Positions 7,154 to 14,376 of a stretch of 16,379 nucleotides of DNA are shown in pieces. Source of the stretch: CAZKMM01 sp964553915. GTDB taxonomy: Bacteria; RBG-13-61-14; DRUE01. The notes beneath the pieces are model-generated. The model made no database searches and was not told where the DNA came from. It saw only the letters and a program-made list of their open reading frames with translations. The first letter of the stretch is position 1. The number at the start of each line of letters is the position of its first letter. The stretch lies in NCBI GenBank assembly GCA_964553915.1, contig CAZKMM010000051.1:1-16379 (forward strand), written 5' to 3'. A program made the translations under genes and the position numbers.

Positions 7154-8067
7154 TTCGGCTCATCCTCAATCGGCTGGTCTATGGTTTGGTTGTGGTCTGG
7201 GCAGTGGCAACTATTACCTTCTTTTTAATGCATCTGGTTCCCGGAGGTCCTTTTGACCAGGAAAAGAAATTTCCCCCGGAGATTTTAAGAAATATTCAGG
7301 CAAAGTATCATCTGGATAAACCGCTCTGGAAGCAGTATTTGATTTATATGGCAGACCTGGGGCGGTTAAAATTTGGACCCAGCTTCAAATACCGGAACCG
7401 TCAGGTAGAGGAGATTTTAGCCCAGACCTTCCCGGTCTCGCTTGTGCTCGGTCTGATTGCTTTGACACTGGCAATCAGCATCGGGTTAGGAGCCGGAATT
7501 ATTTCTGCCCTTCGCCAGAATCAGGTTCTTGACCGGCTGAGCATCTTTTTTGCCACTTTAGGTATTTCCCTTCCCAGTTTTGTGCTGGCGGTTGTTTTGA
7601 TTTACCTTTTTGCTCATCGGCTTAAGCTCCTGCCCCCTGCCCTTTTAGAAGACTGGCGACATTATCTTCTCCCTGCTTTCAGCCTCTCAGCCGGACCCGG
7701 CGCGTATTTAGCAAGACTTTCTCGCTCCAGCCTGATTGAAACCCTTTCCCGACCTTTTATTCACTCCGCACGGGCAAGAGGGATTGATGGTGCCCGGCTC
7801 ATTTTCCGTCATATTTTAAAAAATTCTCTTTCGCCAGTGGTGACTGTGCTCGGTCCGCTTACCGCAATGCTGATTACCGGCTCGTTTGTAATTGAAAAAA
7901 TCTTCTCCATCCCCGGAATGGGAAAATATTTTATTACCGCAGTTACCAACCGGGATTATCCTCTGATTATGGCGGTAACCATTGTTTATGCGGTGCTGAT
8001 TGTGGTAATGAATTTTCTGGTTGACCTCACTTATGCACTTTTAGACCCAAGGGTAAGAGTGAAATGA
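7150..8067 (+). CDS. Peptide ABC transporter permease (OppB/DppB-like)
   Basis: This is a 305-residue inner-membrane permease, the first of two subunits that form the channel of a peptide-type ABC importer. The N-terminus carries the family start RLILNRLVYGLVVVWAVATITFFL followed by HLVPGGPF, and about six helices are visible. The cytoplasmic EAA loop is intact (HSARARGIDGARLIFRHILKNSLSPV at about residues 206-231), which means it should dock a nucleotide-binding subunit. The C-terminal SIPGMGKYFITAVTNRDYPLIMA is typical of the family. The start overlaps the end of the binding-protein gene by 4 nt, and its own stop overlaps the start of the downstream dehydrogenase by 4 nt, so all three are probably translated together. 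No ATPase gene for this importer is found in the window. Confidence 0.93.
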   Translation: MIRLILNRLVYGLVVVWAVATITFFLMHLVPGGPFDQEKKFPPEILRNIQAKYHLDKPLWKQYLIYMADLGRLKFGPSFKYRNRQVEEILAQTFPVSLVLGLIALTLAISIGLGAGIISALRQNQVLDRLSIFFATLGISLPSFVLAVVLIYLFAHRLKLLPPALLEDWRHYLLPAFSLSAGPGAYLARLSRSSLIETLSRPFIHSARARGIDGARLIFRHILKNSLSPVVTVLGPLTAMLITGSFVIEKIFSIPGMGKYFITAVTNRDYPLIMAVTIVYAVLIVVMNFLVDLTYALLDPRVRVK

Positions 8068-9029
8068 AAGCAATCTGGGTTGAGAAAGGGAAATTAAAAC
8101 TGGTGAAGCTTCCCAAACCTCGCCCGAAAAAAGGAGAGGTTTTAATCCGGGTGCTTTATGCTGGCATCTGCAATACAGACCTGGAGATTGTCCGGGGATA
8201 TATGGATTTTCAGGGAATTTTGGGACATGAATTCATCGGCATTGTGAAAAAAGGTTCTTCTAAATGGCTGGGGAAAAGAGTGGTTGGAGAGATAAATCTT
8301 GCCTGCGGGAGGTGTGAATATTGCCAAAAGGGGCTTTCCCGGCATTGTCCGCATCGGGAGGTTTTGGGTATCCTGAAAAAGCCCGGGGCTTTTGCGGAAT
8401 ATCTTACTCTCCCGGAAAAAAATCTCCATCTGGTGCCGGATTCCATTTCTGACCTGGAGGCGGTTTTTATTGAACCGCTTTCTGCCAGCCTGCGAATCCT
8501 TGACCAGCTCAAAATTAAAAAACAGGATAAAGTTTTAATTCTGGGAGATGGAAAACTGGCTCAACTAATTGCCCGGGTGCTCGCTCTTAAAACCAAAGAG
8601 CTTCTGGTCGCAGGAAGACATCAGGAAAAGCTCGCCCTTCTCTCCCGGCTGGGAATTAAAACCATCTTAGCAGAGGAACTTTCTAAGTTTACTCCTGAAC
8701 ACAGCATTGAGCTGATAATAGAAGCCACTGGTAATCCTGAAGGATTAAAAACCGCACTGAAATTTATTGCTCCTTTAGGCACAATTGTTTTGAAAAGCAC
8801 CTATGCAAAGGAGCCCCAAATTGACCTTTCACAGGTGGTGGTTAATGAACTTAAAATTCTTGGCTCCCGCTGTGGGGATTTTTCTCAGGCTATTCCACTT
8901 TTAGAAAAAAACAAAGTGCCGGTTAAAGATTTGATCAGCGGAATATATCCGCTGGAGGAATATCAAAAAGCGTTTAGAAAAGCTCAAGAGAGAAAATCAT
9001 TAAAGGTGGTATTTAAATGCCAGAGCTGA
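8064..9029 (+). CDS. Zinc-dependent medium-chain alcohol dehydrogenase-like protein
   Basis: This is a 321-residue member of the MDR (medium-chain dehydrogenase/reductase) zinc family, which oxidises alcohols or polyols with NAD(P). Catalytic zinc ligands are recognisable as Cys36 (GICNTD), His55-Glu56 (GHEF) and Glu137 in FIEPLSASL; the structural zinc site is Cys81, Cys84, Cys87 and Cys95. The Rossmann glycine motif reads GDGKLA at 161-166, with alanine in place of the last glycine, and an Arg after the second strand (AGRH) that hints at NADP preference. Its placement is odd: it sits between the two permease genes of a peptide transporter, joined to the first by an ATGA overlap and to the second by a 13-nt overlap. 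The enzyme may act on something derived from the imported solute, but the substrate is unknown. Slightly short for the family, otherwise complete. Confidence 0.9.
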   Translation: MKAIWVEKGKLKLVKLPKPRPKKGEVLIRVLYAGICNTDLEIVRGYMDFQGILGHEFIGIVKKGSSKWLGKRVVGEINLACGRCEYCQKGLSRHCPHREVLGILKKPGAFAEYLTLPEKNLHLVPDSISDLEAVFIEPLSASLRILDQLKIKKQDKVLILGDGKLAQLIARVLALKTKELLVAGRHQEKLALLSRLGIKTILAEELSKFTPEHSIELIIEATGNPEGLKTALKFIAPLGTIVLKSTYAKEPQIDLSQVVVNELKILGSRCGDFSQAIPLLEKNKVPVKDLISGIYPLEEYQKAFRKAQERKSLKVVFKCQS

Positions 9030-9937
9030 AGACTCAATCTCCCCTGGCAATGGGCTTTAGCCGGCTGAGAAAAAATCGTTCCGCAATGCTCAGCCTGGGA
9101 TTTATTCTTGTAATTACTCTGGGGGCGATTTTTGCTCGCTGGCTCGCTCCTTATTCTTATTATGCTCAGGATTCCTCTGCCCTGCTTTCTCCTCCGAGCA
9201 CCTCGCACTGGCTGGGAACTGATGAGCTGGGAAGAGACCTGTTAAGCAGGATTATCTATGGAGCAAGGATTTCTCTGGCAGTGGCTTATTTTTCCACCTT
9301 CTTTTCTCTTATTCTCGGCACTGCCTACGGTGCTTTGAGTGGATACCTGGGCGGAAAAATTGATAATTTCCTGATGAGAATCGCAGATGTGGTTTATTCC
9401 TTTCCAGATTTGCTTCTGATTATTTTAATCAATACCAGCATTGACCGGGAAAGTCTGGGAGAGCTTTTTGCCCGACTTCAGGTGCCTTTTTTAATCAGGG
9501 TGCTTAATCCAGAAATTATCTCGCTTTTAATCGCTTTGAGTTTGGTGAGCTGGGTTCATATTGCCAGATTGGTTAGAGGCGAAGTGCTTCGGCTTCGGGA
9601 GGAAAAGTTTGTGGAATCTGCCCGGGCATTGGGGGTGAAGCCGAGTTTAATTCTTTTTCGGCATATCCTTCCCAATACATTGGGACCGCTTCTGGTCACC
9701 ATCACTTTTCGGATTCCCTCGGTAATTTTAGCGGAAAGCACTTTAAGCTTTATCGGGCTGGGGATTCAGCCTCCGCTTGCTTCCTGGGGCACCCTGGCAA
9801 ATACCGGCTTTGTCCACCTCCGCTTCCATCCCCATCTGATTCTCTTCCCTTCCCTGGCAATTTTTCTGACCATCTTAGCTTTTAACTTTTTGGGAGACGG
9901 ACTCCGGGACGCCTTTGCTCCGGAGAATCCCCGGTAA
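9017..9937 (+). CDS. Peptide ABC transporter permease (OppC/DppC-like)
   Basis: This 306-residue protein is the second inner-membrane permease of the peptide-type importer. It has the OppC layout: a cytoplasmic N-terminus ending in RLRKNRSAMLSLGFILVI (first helix), a periplasmic segment with HWLGTDELGRDLLSRIIYGARISL at about residues 65-88, then five more helices. The EAA loop is present (ESARALGVKPSLILFRHILPNTLGPLL, about residues 198-224), as is the ESTLSFIGLGIQPPLASWGTL signature near 238-258. The ATG at 9017 has an AAGGTGG ribosome site at about 9003-9009, inside the end of the dehydrogenase gene. It should pair with the OppB-like subunit despite the intervening enzyme gene. No oppD or oppF follows: the operon ends here and a new promoter begins about 40 bases later. 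Confidence 0.93.
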   Translation: MPELKTQSPLAMGFSRLRKNRSAMLSLGFILVITLGAIFARWLAPYSYYAQDSSALLSPPSTSHWLGTDELGRDLLSRIIYGARISLAVAYFSTFFSLILGTAYGALSGYLGGKIDNFLMRIADVVYSFPDLLLIILINTSIDRESLGELFARLQVPFLIRVLNPEIISLLIALSLVSWVHIARLVRGEVLRLREEKFVESARALGVKPSLILFRHILPNTLGPLLVTITFRIPSVILAESTLSFIGLGIQPPLASWGTLANTGFVHLRFHPHLILFPSLAIFLTILAFNFLGDGLRDAFAPENPR

Positions 9938-9940
9938 TCA

Positions 9941-9970
9941 CCGAAAAAGTTAATTAGCATAAAACTTCGG
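9941..9970 (+). terminator. Weak hairpin after oppC-like gene
   Basis: CCGAA plus GTT (9941-9951, with an AAA bulge) can pair with AACTTCGG (9963-9970), leaving an 11-nt loop. It sits between the end of the opp-like block and the promoter at 9976. The following TTGGTTTG is a poor U-tract, so termination here is only a possibility. Confidence 0.3.
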
Positions 9971-9975
9971 TTGGT

Positions 9976-10003
9976 TTGACATCTTTTTTCTTGCAGGTAT
10001 AAT
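9976..10003 (+). promoter_or_regulatory. Consensus sigma70-type promoter
   Basis: A perfect TTGACA (9976-9981) and a perfect TATAAT (9998-10003) are separated by 16 nt. Transcription should start near 10010, giving a leader of about 27 nt before the ATG at 10037. This is the only full-consensus promoter noticed in the window. It indicates that the zinc-ribbon protein gene is transcribed on its own, probably at a steady, high basal level. Confidence 0.85.
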
Positions 10004-10036
10004 TAAGAAGCTAAATTATTCTGTGGTTGAAAAACT

Positions 10037-10957
10037 ATGGGGGCAAAAGAGCTGGTGAAAATAACATTTTCTCCTTCTCAAAGTCAACTGGGAAAATATC
10101 TTGAGATACCTGTTCAGCCGACCCCAAATTGCCTGAAATGTTCTAAACCTTTAAGCTTCTGGCAACGATGGATTTTGGGCAGAAGGTATTTTTGCAAGGA
10201 TTGTTATCAAGAAATCCTTTCTGAGCTGAACCAGGGCTTGAATCAATATGCACAATATCTGCAAAAGGCGATAAAGGACGGAAACCTCTCTCTTAATGAA
10301 GAAAAAAAGCTAAAAGAAATTCAGCAGAAATATAAATTAACTAAAGAGGCGGTCAAGCTCGCTTCCACCAATGCTTATTTTAAGGTTTATCAGGAGGTGA
10401 TTTCGGACCGAAAGGTAACCGATGATGAGCTGGAGCAGATTAACGAGCTTCGCCGGAAATTGGAACTTCCGGAAGAAGAAATTGCGCCTACCCTCCAGAC
10501 TCTTGCCAAGCTTCATTTCTTAACCCAGCTAGAAGAAGGGATTTTACCTGAAATTGAGACGGACATTTTTCTCCGCAAGAAAGAGGTTGCTCATTATCAA
10601 ACCTTTGCAGAGCTATATGAGGAGAGGGTAAAACGGGAATATGTGGGAGGACATTCTGGCTTCAGCATCCGAATTGCCAAGGGAGTTTACTGGCGGGTAG
10701 GAGGATTTAAAGGCAGACCCATAGAGCGAACCATCATTACCCAAATTGACCAGGGAAAACTGGTGGTCACCAACAAACGGCTGGTATTTTCCGGGGAGCG
10801 AAAGAGCTTTTCTGTGCCTTTTTCCCGGCTGATTGACCTGGAACTTTTCAAAGATGCGGTGAAGATAAATCGGGAAGGTAAGGTGAAAAAGGAGTATTTT
10901 GTGGTCAGAGACCCGGAAATTCTTGCCAAGATTATCACTCTGGCGGTCAATCAATGA
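10037..10957 (+). CDS. Zinc-ribbon protein with TerB/EF-hand-like repeats and C-terminal GRAM/PH-like domain, function unknown
   Basis: This 306-residue soluble protein has no signal peptide or membrane helix. The N-terminal part has a zinc-ribbon pattern, Cys32-x2-Cys35 and Cys53-x2-Cys56. The middle is helical and contains two related units about 43 residues apart, AIKDGNLSLNEEKKLKEIQQ (78-97) and VISDRKVTDDELEQINELRR (121-140), each with the D-x-x-hydrophobic-x-x-x-E arrangement seen in TerB- and EF-hand-like regions. The C-terminal 120 residues contain GVYWRVGGFKGRP, GKLVVTNKRLVFSG and FSVPFSRLIDLEL, a pattern known from GRAM/PH-like domains in uncharacterised bacterial proteins. It may sense metal or lipid and bind a partner, but no function can be assigned. 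It has its own consensus promoter. The ATG at 10037 lacks a clear Shine-Dalgarno; a GTG at 10055 is an alternative start. Confidence 0.85.
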   Translation: MGAKELVKITFSPSQSQLGKYLEIPVQPTPNCLKCSKPLSFWQRWILGRRYFCKDCYQEILSELNQGLNQYAQYLQKAIKDGNLSLNEEKKLKEIQQKYKLTKEAVKLASTNAYFKVYQEVISDRKVTDDELEQINELRRKLELPEEEIAPTLQTLAKLHFLTQLEEGILPEIETDIFLRKKEVAHYQTFAELYEERVKREYVGGHSGFSIRIAKGVYWRVGGFKGRPIERTIITQIDQGKLVVTNKRLVFSGERKSFSVPFSRLIDLELFKDAVKINREGKVKKEYFVVRDPEILAKIITLAVNQ

Positions 10958-10961
10958 CCGC
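10943..10961. terminator. Short hairpin between convergent genes
   Basis: GCGGTCA (10943-10949) and TGACCGC (10955-10961) form a perfect 7-bp stem with a 5-nt loop. It includes the stop codon of the zinc-ribbon gene and lies just before the stop of the convergent livF-like gene. No T-run follows on either strand, so it would be at best a weak two-way terminator or a 3'-end stabiliser. Confidence 0.4.
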
Positions 10962-10964
10962 TCA

Positions 10965-11699
10965 TCACTCCCAGACTTCCTGGTAATCTTTCCCAAGATA
11001 TGCCCTTCTCACTTCCGGGTCATTAATCAGTTCTTTGGACTCTCCTTGAAGCACCAATCTGCCGGTTTCCAGAACATAGGCTCGGTCAGAAACAACCAGA
11101 GCCGCCCGGGCGTTTTGTTCCACAAGAAGGATGGTAACACCTTGTTTCTGGAGTTCTAGGATGGTCTGAAAAATCTCCTGCATAACCTTGGGCGCCAGTC
11201 CCATTGAAGGCTCATCAAGTAAAAGTAATTTAGGTCGGGACATCAGGGCTCTGCCAATTGCCAGCATCTGCTGTTCTCCACCGCTTAAAGTTCCTGCAAG
11301 CTGTTTTCTTCTTTCCTTAAGAATTGGAAATAGCTCATAAATCCTTTCCAGGTCTTGGTAAACCTGCCGGCGGGAACGATGAGCAAATTGTAAGTAAGCT
11401 CCCAGCTCCAGATTTTCCTGAACCGTGTGATAGGGGAAAATCTGTCTTCCTTCCGGAACCTGAGAAATCCCGAGCTGGACAATTTCTTCTGGTGATTTTC
11501 CTTGAATCGGTTTATCCTCAAAAAGGATTTCTCCTTCCCTGGGAACAATCAAGCCAGAAATAGTATTAAGCAGGGTGGTTTTGCCGGCACCGTTGGCTCC
11601 AATCAGGCAAACAATTTCCCCGGGCTGAATATGAATTGACACATTCCGAAGCGCTCTAATTTCTCCATAAAAACTTGATATATTTTTTACCTTGAGCAT
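10965..11699 (-). CDS. livF: Branched-chain amino acid-type ABC transporter ATP-binding protein LivF
   Basis: This 244-residue protein is one of the two ATPase subunits that power the HAAT-type importer. Walker A is GANGAGKT (34-41), the ABC signature is LSGGE (138-142) and Walker B is LLLLDEP (158-164), followed by SMGLAPKVMQEIF. The Q-loop region reads QVPEGRQIFPYHTVQENL, typical of LivF (EGR-x-iF) rather than LivG, and the H-loop equivalent appears as VEQNARAAL. It is the last gene of the minus-strand liv operon; its ATG follows the livG stop after 1 nt, so coupling is likely. It ends 7 nt from the convergent zinc-ribbon gene. Substrate specificity is set by the binding protein, not this subunit; amino acids are the family default, but amides or other small organics are possible. 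Confidence 0.95.
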   Translation of the reverse strand: MLKVKNISSFYGEIRALRNVSIHIQPGEIVCLIGANGAGKTTLLNTISGLIVPREGEILFEDKPIQGKSPEEIVQLGISQVPEGRQIFPYHTVQENLELGAYLQFAHRSRRQVYQDLERIYELFPILKERRKQLAGTLSGGEQQMLAIGRALMSRPKLLLLDEPSMGLAPKVMQEIFQTILELQKQGVTILLVEQNARAALVVSDRAYVLETGRLVLQGESKELINDPEVRRAYLGKDYQEVWE

Positions 11700-11700
11700 T

Positions 11701-12477
11701 TCATTTTTTCAAAGATTGATACCAGCTCTCATCACCCAGATATGCTTTTAATACCAGGGGATTCCTTTGTATTTCGCCGGGGGTTCCCTCAGCAATTTTT
11801 CTTCCCTGGTCAAGAACAATCACCCGATCACTCGTTTCCATTATTAAGTCCATATCATGGTCAATAATTACCATTGTAATTTCTTTTTGCCGAAGCAAAG
11901 AAAGAAACTGGCAAAGCTCCTCGGTCTCCTTCTGATTTAAGCCCGCGGCAGGCTCATCCAGAAGCAAAATCCGGGGATGAGCACAAAGCGAGCGGGCTAA
12001 TTCTAAAAGTCTCATTTTTCCAAAAGGAAGATGATGGGCAGGGAGATGAGCATATTTTTTCAAATTGATTTCCTCCAGAGCCTGCCAGGCACGTTTCAGG
12101 ATTTCTTTCTCTTCCTTTCTCTCCCAGGGGAGTTTGAATATTGCAGAAAAAAAACCTGCTTTGCCCATCAGATGACTTCCAACCATAAGATTCTCCAGCA
12201 CAGTCATCTCTTTGAAAATCGCCAGATTTTGAAAGGTGCGTTGAATTCCCATTTGAGCAATCCGATGGGGAGCTCGTCCGGTAATCTCCTGATTCTCAAA
12301 GTAAATCTTTCCCTGCTCAGGACTGAGCAGACCGCAAATAATATTAAAAAGAGTGGTCTTGCCTGCTCCATTGGGTCCAATCAAACCGAGCATTTCCCCT
12401 TTTTCTACCTGGAAGCTCACTCCATCAAGAGCCTTAACCCCTCCAAAACTCTTTTTAATATTATCCAGCCTGAGCAT
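11701..12477 (-). CDS. livG: Branched-chain amino acid-type ABC transporter ATP-binding protein LivG
   Basis: This is the second ATPase subunit, 258 residues. Walker A is GPNGAGKT (34-41) and Walker B is RILLLDEP followed by AAGLNQKETEEL. As usual for LivG, the signature is degenerate: LPFGKMRLLELARSL replaces LSGGQ. The Q-loop region has GIQRTFQNLAIFKEMTVLENLMVG, another LivG hallmark, and the H-loop His is in IIDHDMDLIM. The C-terminal GEIQRNPLVLKAYLGDE is the usual family ending. The ATG at 12477 has a strong GGAAGGAAGAGG ribosome site, located in the tail of livM, which it overlaps by 17 nt. It should form a heterodimer with LivF under the LivH-LivM channel. Confidence 0.95.
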   Translation of the reverse strand: MLRLDNIKKSFGGVKALDGVSFQVEKGEMLGLIGPNGAGKTTLFNIICGLLSPEQGKIYFENQEITGRAPHRIAQMGIQRTFQNLAIFKEMTVLENLMVGSHLMGKAGFFSAIFKLPWERKEEKEILKRAWQALEEINLKKYAHLPAHHLPFGKMRLLELARSLCAHPRILLLDEPAAGLNQKETEELCQFLSLLRQKEITMVIIDHDMDLIMETSDRVIVLDQGRKIAEGTPGEIQRNPLVLKAYLGDESWYQSLKK

Positions 12478-13426
12478 TTTGCCTCTTCCTTCCCCTGATT
12501 AATTTCTGGAAAAAATCCCGACTTATCCCTGCTAATCCTTGTGGAGCGAAAATCATTACCAGAATCAAGATTAAACCATAAACCAGCATCTCATAATCTT
12601 CAAATACAGTAAGAAACTCAGGCAGAGCAGTGAAAAGTCCGGCTCCCAGGAGCGCTCCCCAGATGCTTAAACTTCCCCCGATAACCGTCATTGCTACCAA
12701 TTTAACCGATGCCATAAATCCAAAGGGGCTGGGATTGATAAAAGTAAAATAATGGGCGTAAAGACTGCCAGCAAGAGAGGCGTATCCGGCACTGAGGGCA
12801 AAAATCAAAATCTTAAGCCAATTGACCGGTATTCCCAGAGTAGAAGCCGCAATCTGATTCTGGCTGATTGCCCGCATCGCCCTTCCGGTCCGGCTATGAA
12901 TTAGATTAATAGAAAGTGCTAAAAGCACAAACATAAAAATCCAGCATAGATAATAATATCTGTGGTCATTGGAAAATTCCCAGCCAAGAAGCTTCAGGTA
13001 AGGAATTCCTCCCATCCCGCTGGGTCCACCGGTAATTTCTACCTCTTCTTTAAAAATAATTTGAAGAATAATGCCCAAGCCCAAAGTTGCCATTGCCAGA
13101 TAATGACCGTGAAGCCGAAGGGTGGGGAAACCGAGAATAAATCCCACCGCAGTTGTGCCCAGAAAAGCAAAAAACATTGCCAGCCAAGGGTTAATATGAA
13201 AATGAACCGTAAAAATGGCAGATAAATAAGCTCCCAAGCCGAAAAACCCCGCATGCCCCAAAGAAATCTGCCCGGCATATCCCATAAGTAAGGTTAAGCC
13301 CAAAACCACCATCCCATTGATGGCAATAAAGATAAAAACCGAATAGTAATAGGGGCTATCAATAAAAATGGGCAGAAGAAATATAACCACTCCCAAAGCA
13401 AACCAGATGGTCCAATCTCTTTTCAT
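12461..13426 (-). CDS. livM: Branched-chain amino acid-type ABC transporter permease LivM
   Basis: This is a 321-residue inner-membrane permease of the HAAT importer. Family features are NGMVVLGLTLLMGYAGQISLGHAGFFGLGAYLSA (about residues 38-71), ITGGPSGMGGIPYL (about 131-144) and SRTGRAMRAISQNQIAASTLGI in the cytoplasmic loop that meets the ATPases. The last part, MTVIGGSLSIWGALLGAGLFTALPE, matches the conserved C-terminal region. About nine to ten hydrophobic helices are visible. The ATG at 13426 overlaps the livH stop in a TGATG arrangement. The C-terminal basic tail (LIRGRKRQNAQAG) is short and non-conserved. Assignment to LivM rather than LivH rests on GYAGQISLGHAGF and its longer length. 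Confidence 0.94.
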   Translation of the reverse strand: MKRDWTIWFALGVVIFLLPIFIDSPYYYSVFIFIAINGMVVLGLTLLMGYAGQISLGHAGFFGLGAYLSAIFTVHFHINPWLAMFFAFLGTTAVGFILGFPTLRLHGHYLAMATLGLGIILQIIFKEEVEITGGPSGMGGIPYLKLLGWEFSNDHRYYYLCWIFMFVLLALSINLIHSRTGRAMRAISQNQIAASTLGIPVNWLKILIFALSAGYASLAGSLYAHYFTFINPSPFGFMASVKLVAMTVIGGSLSIWGALLGAGLFTALPEFLTVFEDYEMLVYGLILILVMIFAPQGLAGISRDFFQKLIRGRKRQNAQAG

Positions 13427-14307
13427 CAGACTTTTTCCACCCTCTTACCCAAAATCCCTGCCGGGCGGAGGTATAATATCAGGAGCAAAATCAAAAATGC
13501 TACCGCATCTTTATAACCGCTGGAGATATAGCCAGAAGACAATGACTCCGCAAGCCCTATGAGAACTCCGCCTAAAACTGCCCCCAGATTAGAGCCTAAT
13601 CCTCCAAGAATGGCTGCACAAAATCCTTTCAAGCCCAGCATTGTCCCGATGTCATAAGCGGTATAAGTGATTGGTGCCACCAGCACCCCGGCTAAAGCAC
13701 CCAAACCTGCACTTAAGCCAAAGCTGAACAGCATCATTTTTTCTACGCTAATCCCGCATAATTGTGCGGAGCTGGGATTAAAAGCACAAGCCCGAAGTGC
13801 TTTTCCTGTGATGGTAAATTTATAAAAAAGCTCAAGCCCCACCACCGCCAGTAAAGTTCCTCCCAGAACCCAGAGGCTCTGAGGAGTAATACTGGCGCCC
13901 AAAATATGAAGCGAGCTGGAACCAGAAAAGGCAGGAAAAGGATGTGCATCTTTTCCCCAGATAACCATTGCAATTCCTTTGAGCAAAATAGAACCACCAA
14001 TGGTGATGATAATTAAATTTATCACCGAGGGCTGACGAACTGGTTTGATACCAAAACGCTCAAAAACAAGCCCAATCACGGTGGTCAAAACTACCGCAAA
14101 AAGCACTGCCAACCATAAAGGAAGCCCCAGCCAGTTTAAAAAAGTAACTGCCAGCATCCCCCCAAGCATAACAAATTCGCCCTGAGCAAAATTAATAATC
14201 TCAGTGGAGTTATAAATAATCGTGAAGCCGAGAGCGATCAAAGCATAAATCGCCCCATTGGTAATACCAGTAATCAGATATTGAATTAACTGCTCTTCCC
14301 AGACCAT
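13426..14307 (-). CDS. livH: Branched-chain amino acid-type ABC transporter permease LivH
   Basis: This is a 293-residue inner-membrane permease, partner of LivM. The N-terminal LITGITNGAIYALIALGFTIIYNSTEIINFAQGEFVMLGG is classic LivH, followed by the central RACAFNPSSAQLCGISVEKM loop and the C-terminal LKGFCAAILGGLGSNLGAVLGGVLIG. Around eight hydrophobic helices are seen. The start at ATG 14307 is chosen on family alignment and because a strong hairpin (14321-14355) would contain the alternative TTG start at 14346, which adds 13 non-conserved residues. Neither start has an ideal ribosome site; the TTG has a GGAAAGG-like stretch 1-10 nt upstream, so the longer form cannot be excluded. The 3' end is coupled to livM. 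Confidence 0.92.
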   Translation of the reverse strand: MVWEEQLIQYLITGITNGAIYALIALGFTIIYNSTEIINFAQGEFVMLGGMLAVTFLNWLGLPLWLAVLFAVVLTTVIGLVFERFGIKPVRQPSVINLIIITIGGSILLKGIAMVIWGKDAHPFPAFSGSSSLHILGASITPQSLWVLGGTLLAVVGLELFYKFTITGKALRACAFNPSSAQLCGISVEKMMLFSFGLSAGLGALAGVLVAPITYTAYDIGTMLGLKGFCAAILGGLGSNLGAVLGGVLIGLAESLSSGYISSGYKDAVAFLILLLILYLRPAGILGKRVEKV

Positions 14308-14320
14308 TGCCAGATAAAGA

Positions 14321-14355
14321 AAAGGAGGTTTGAGCTTTCCGCCCAAACCCCCTTT
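14321..14355 (-). terminator. Strong hairpin (attenuator or mRNA stabiliser) between livK and livH
   Basis: On the minus strand, AAAGGGGGTTTGGGC (14355-14341) pairs with GCTCAAACCTCCTTT (14335-14321) around a 5-nt GGAAA loop, giving a 15-bp stem with two G-U wobbles. It follows the livK stop by about 22 nt and is preceded by an A8 tract; the following TCTTTATC is a modest U-tract. It could partly terminate transcription after livK or protect livK mRNA, giving more binding protein than permease. In plus orientation the same positions are A-C mismatches. Confidence 0.75.
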
Positions 14356-14376
14356 CCGTTTTTTTTCAGCTCATCA

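Noticed and set aside
10613..10996. Minus-strand open frame across the end of the zinc-ribbon gene and the convergent junction
   Set aside because: It runs opposite the conserved GRAM/PH-like region and has no recognisable protein; it is a shadow.
12031..12498. Open frame of 155 codons on the plus strand
   Set aside because: It lies opposite livG, which has all ATPase motifs; no family resemblance.
14308..14346. TTG start for livH giving 13 extra residues
   Set aside because: The extra residues fall within the hairpin, and family alignment favours the ATG at 14307; kept only as an alternative.
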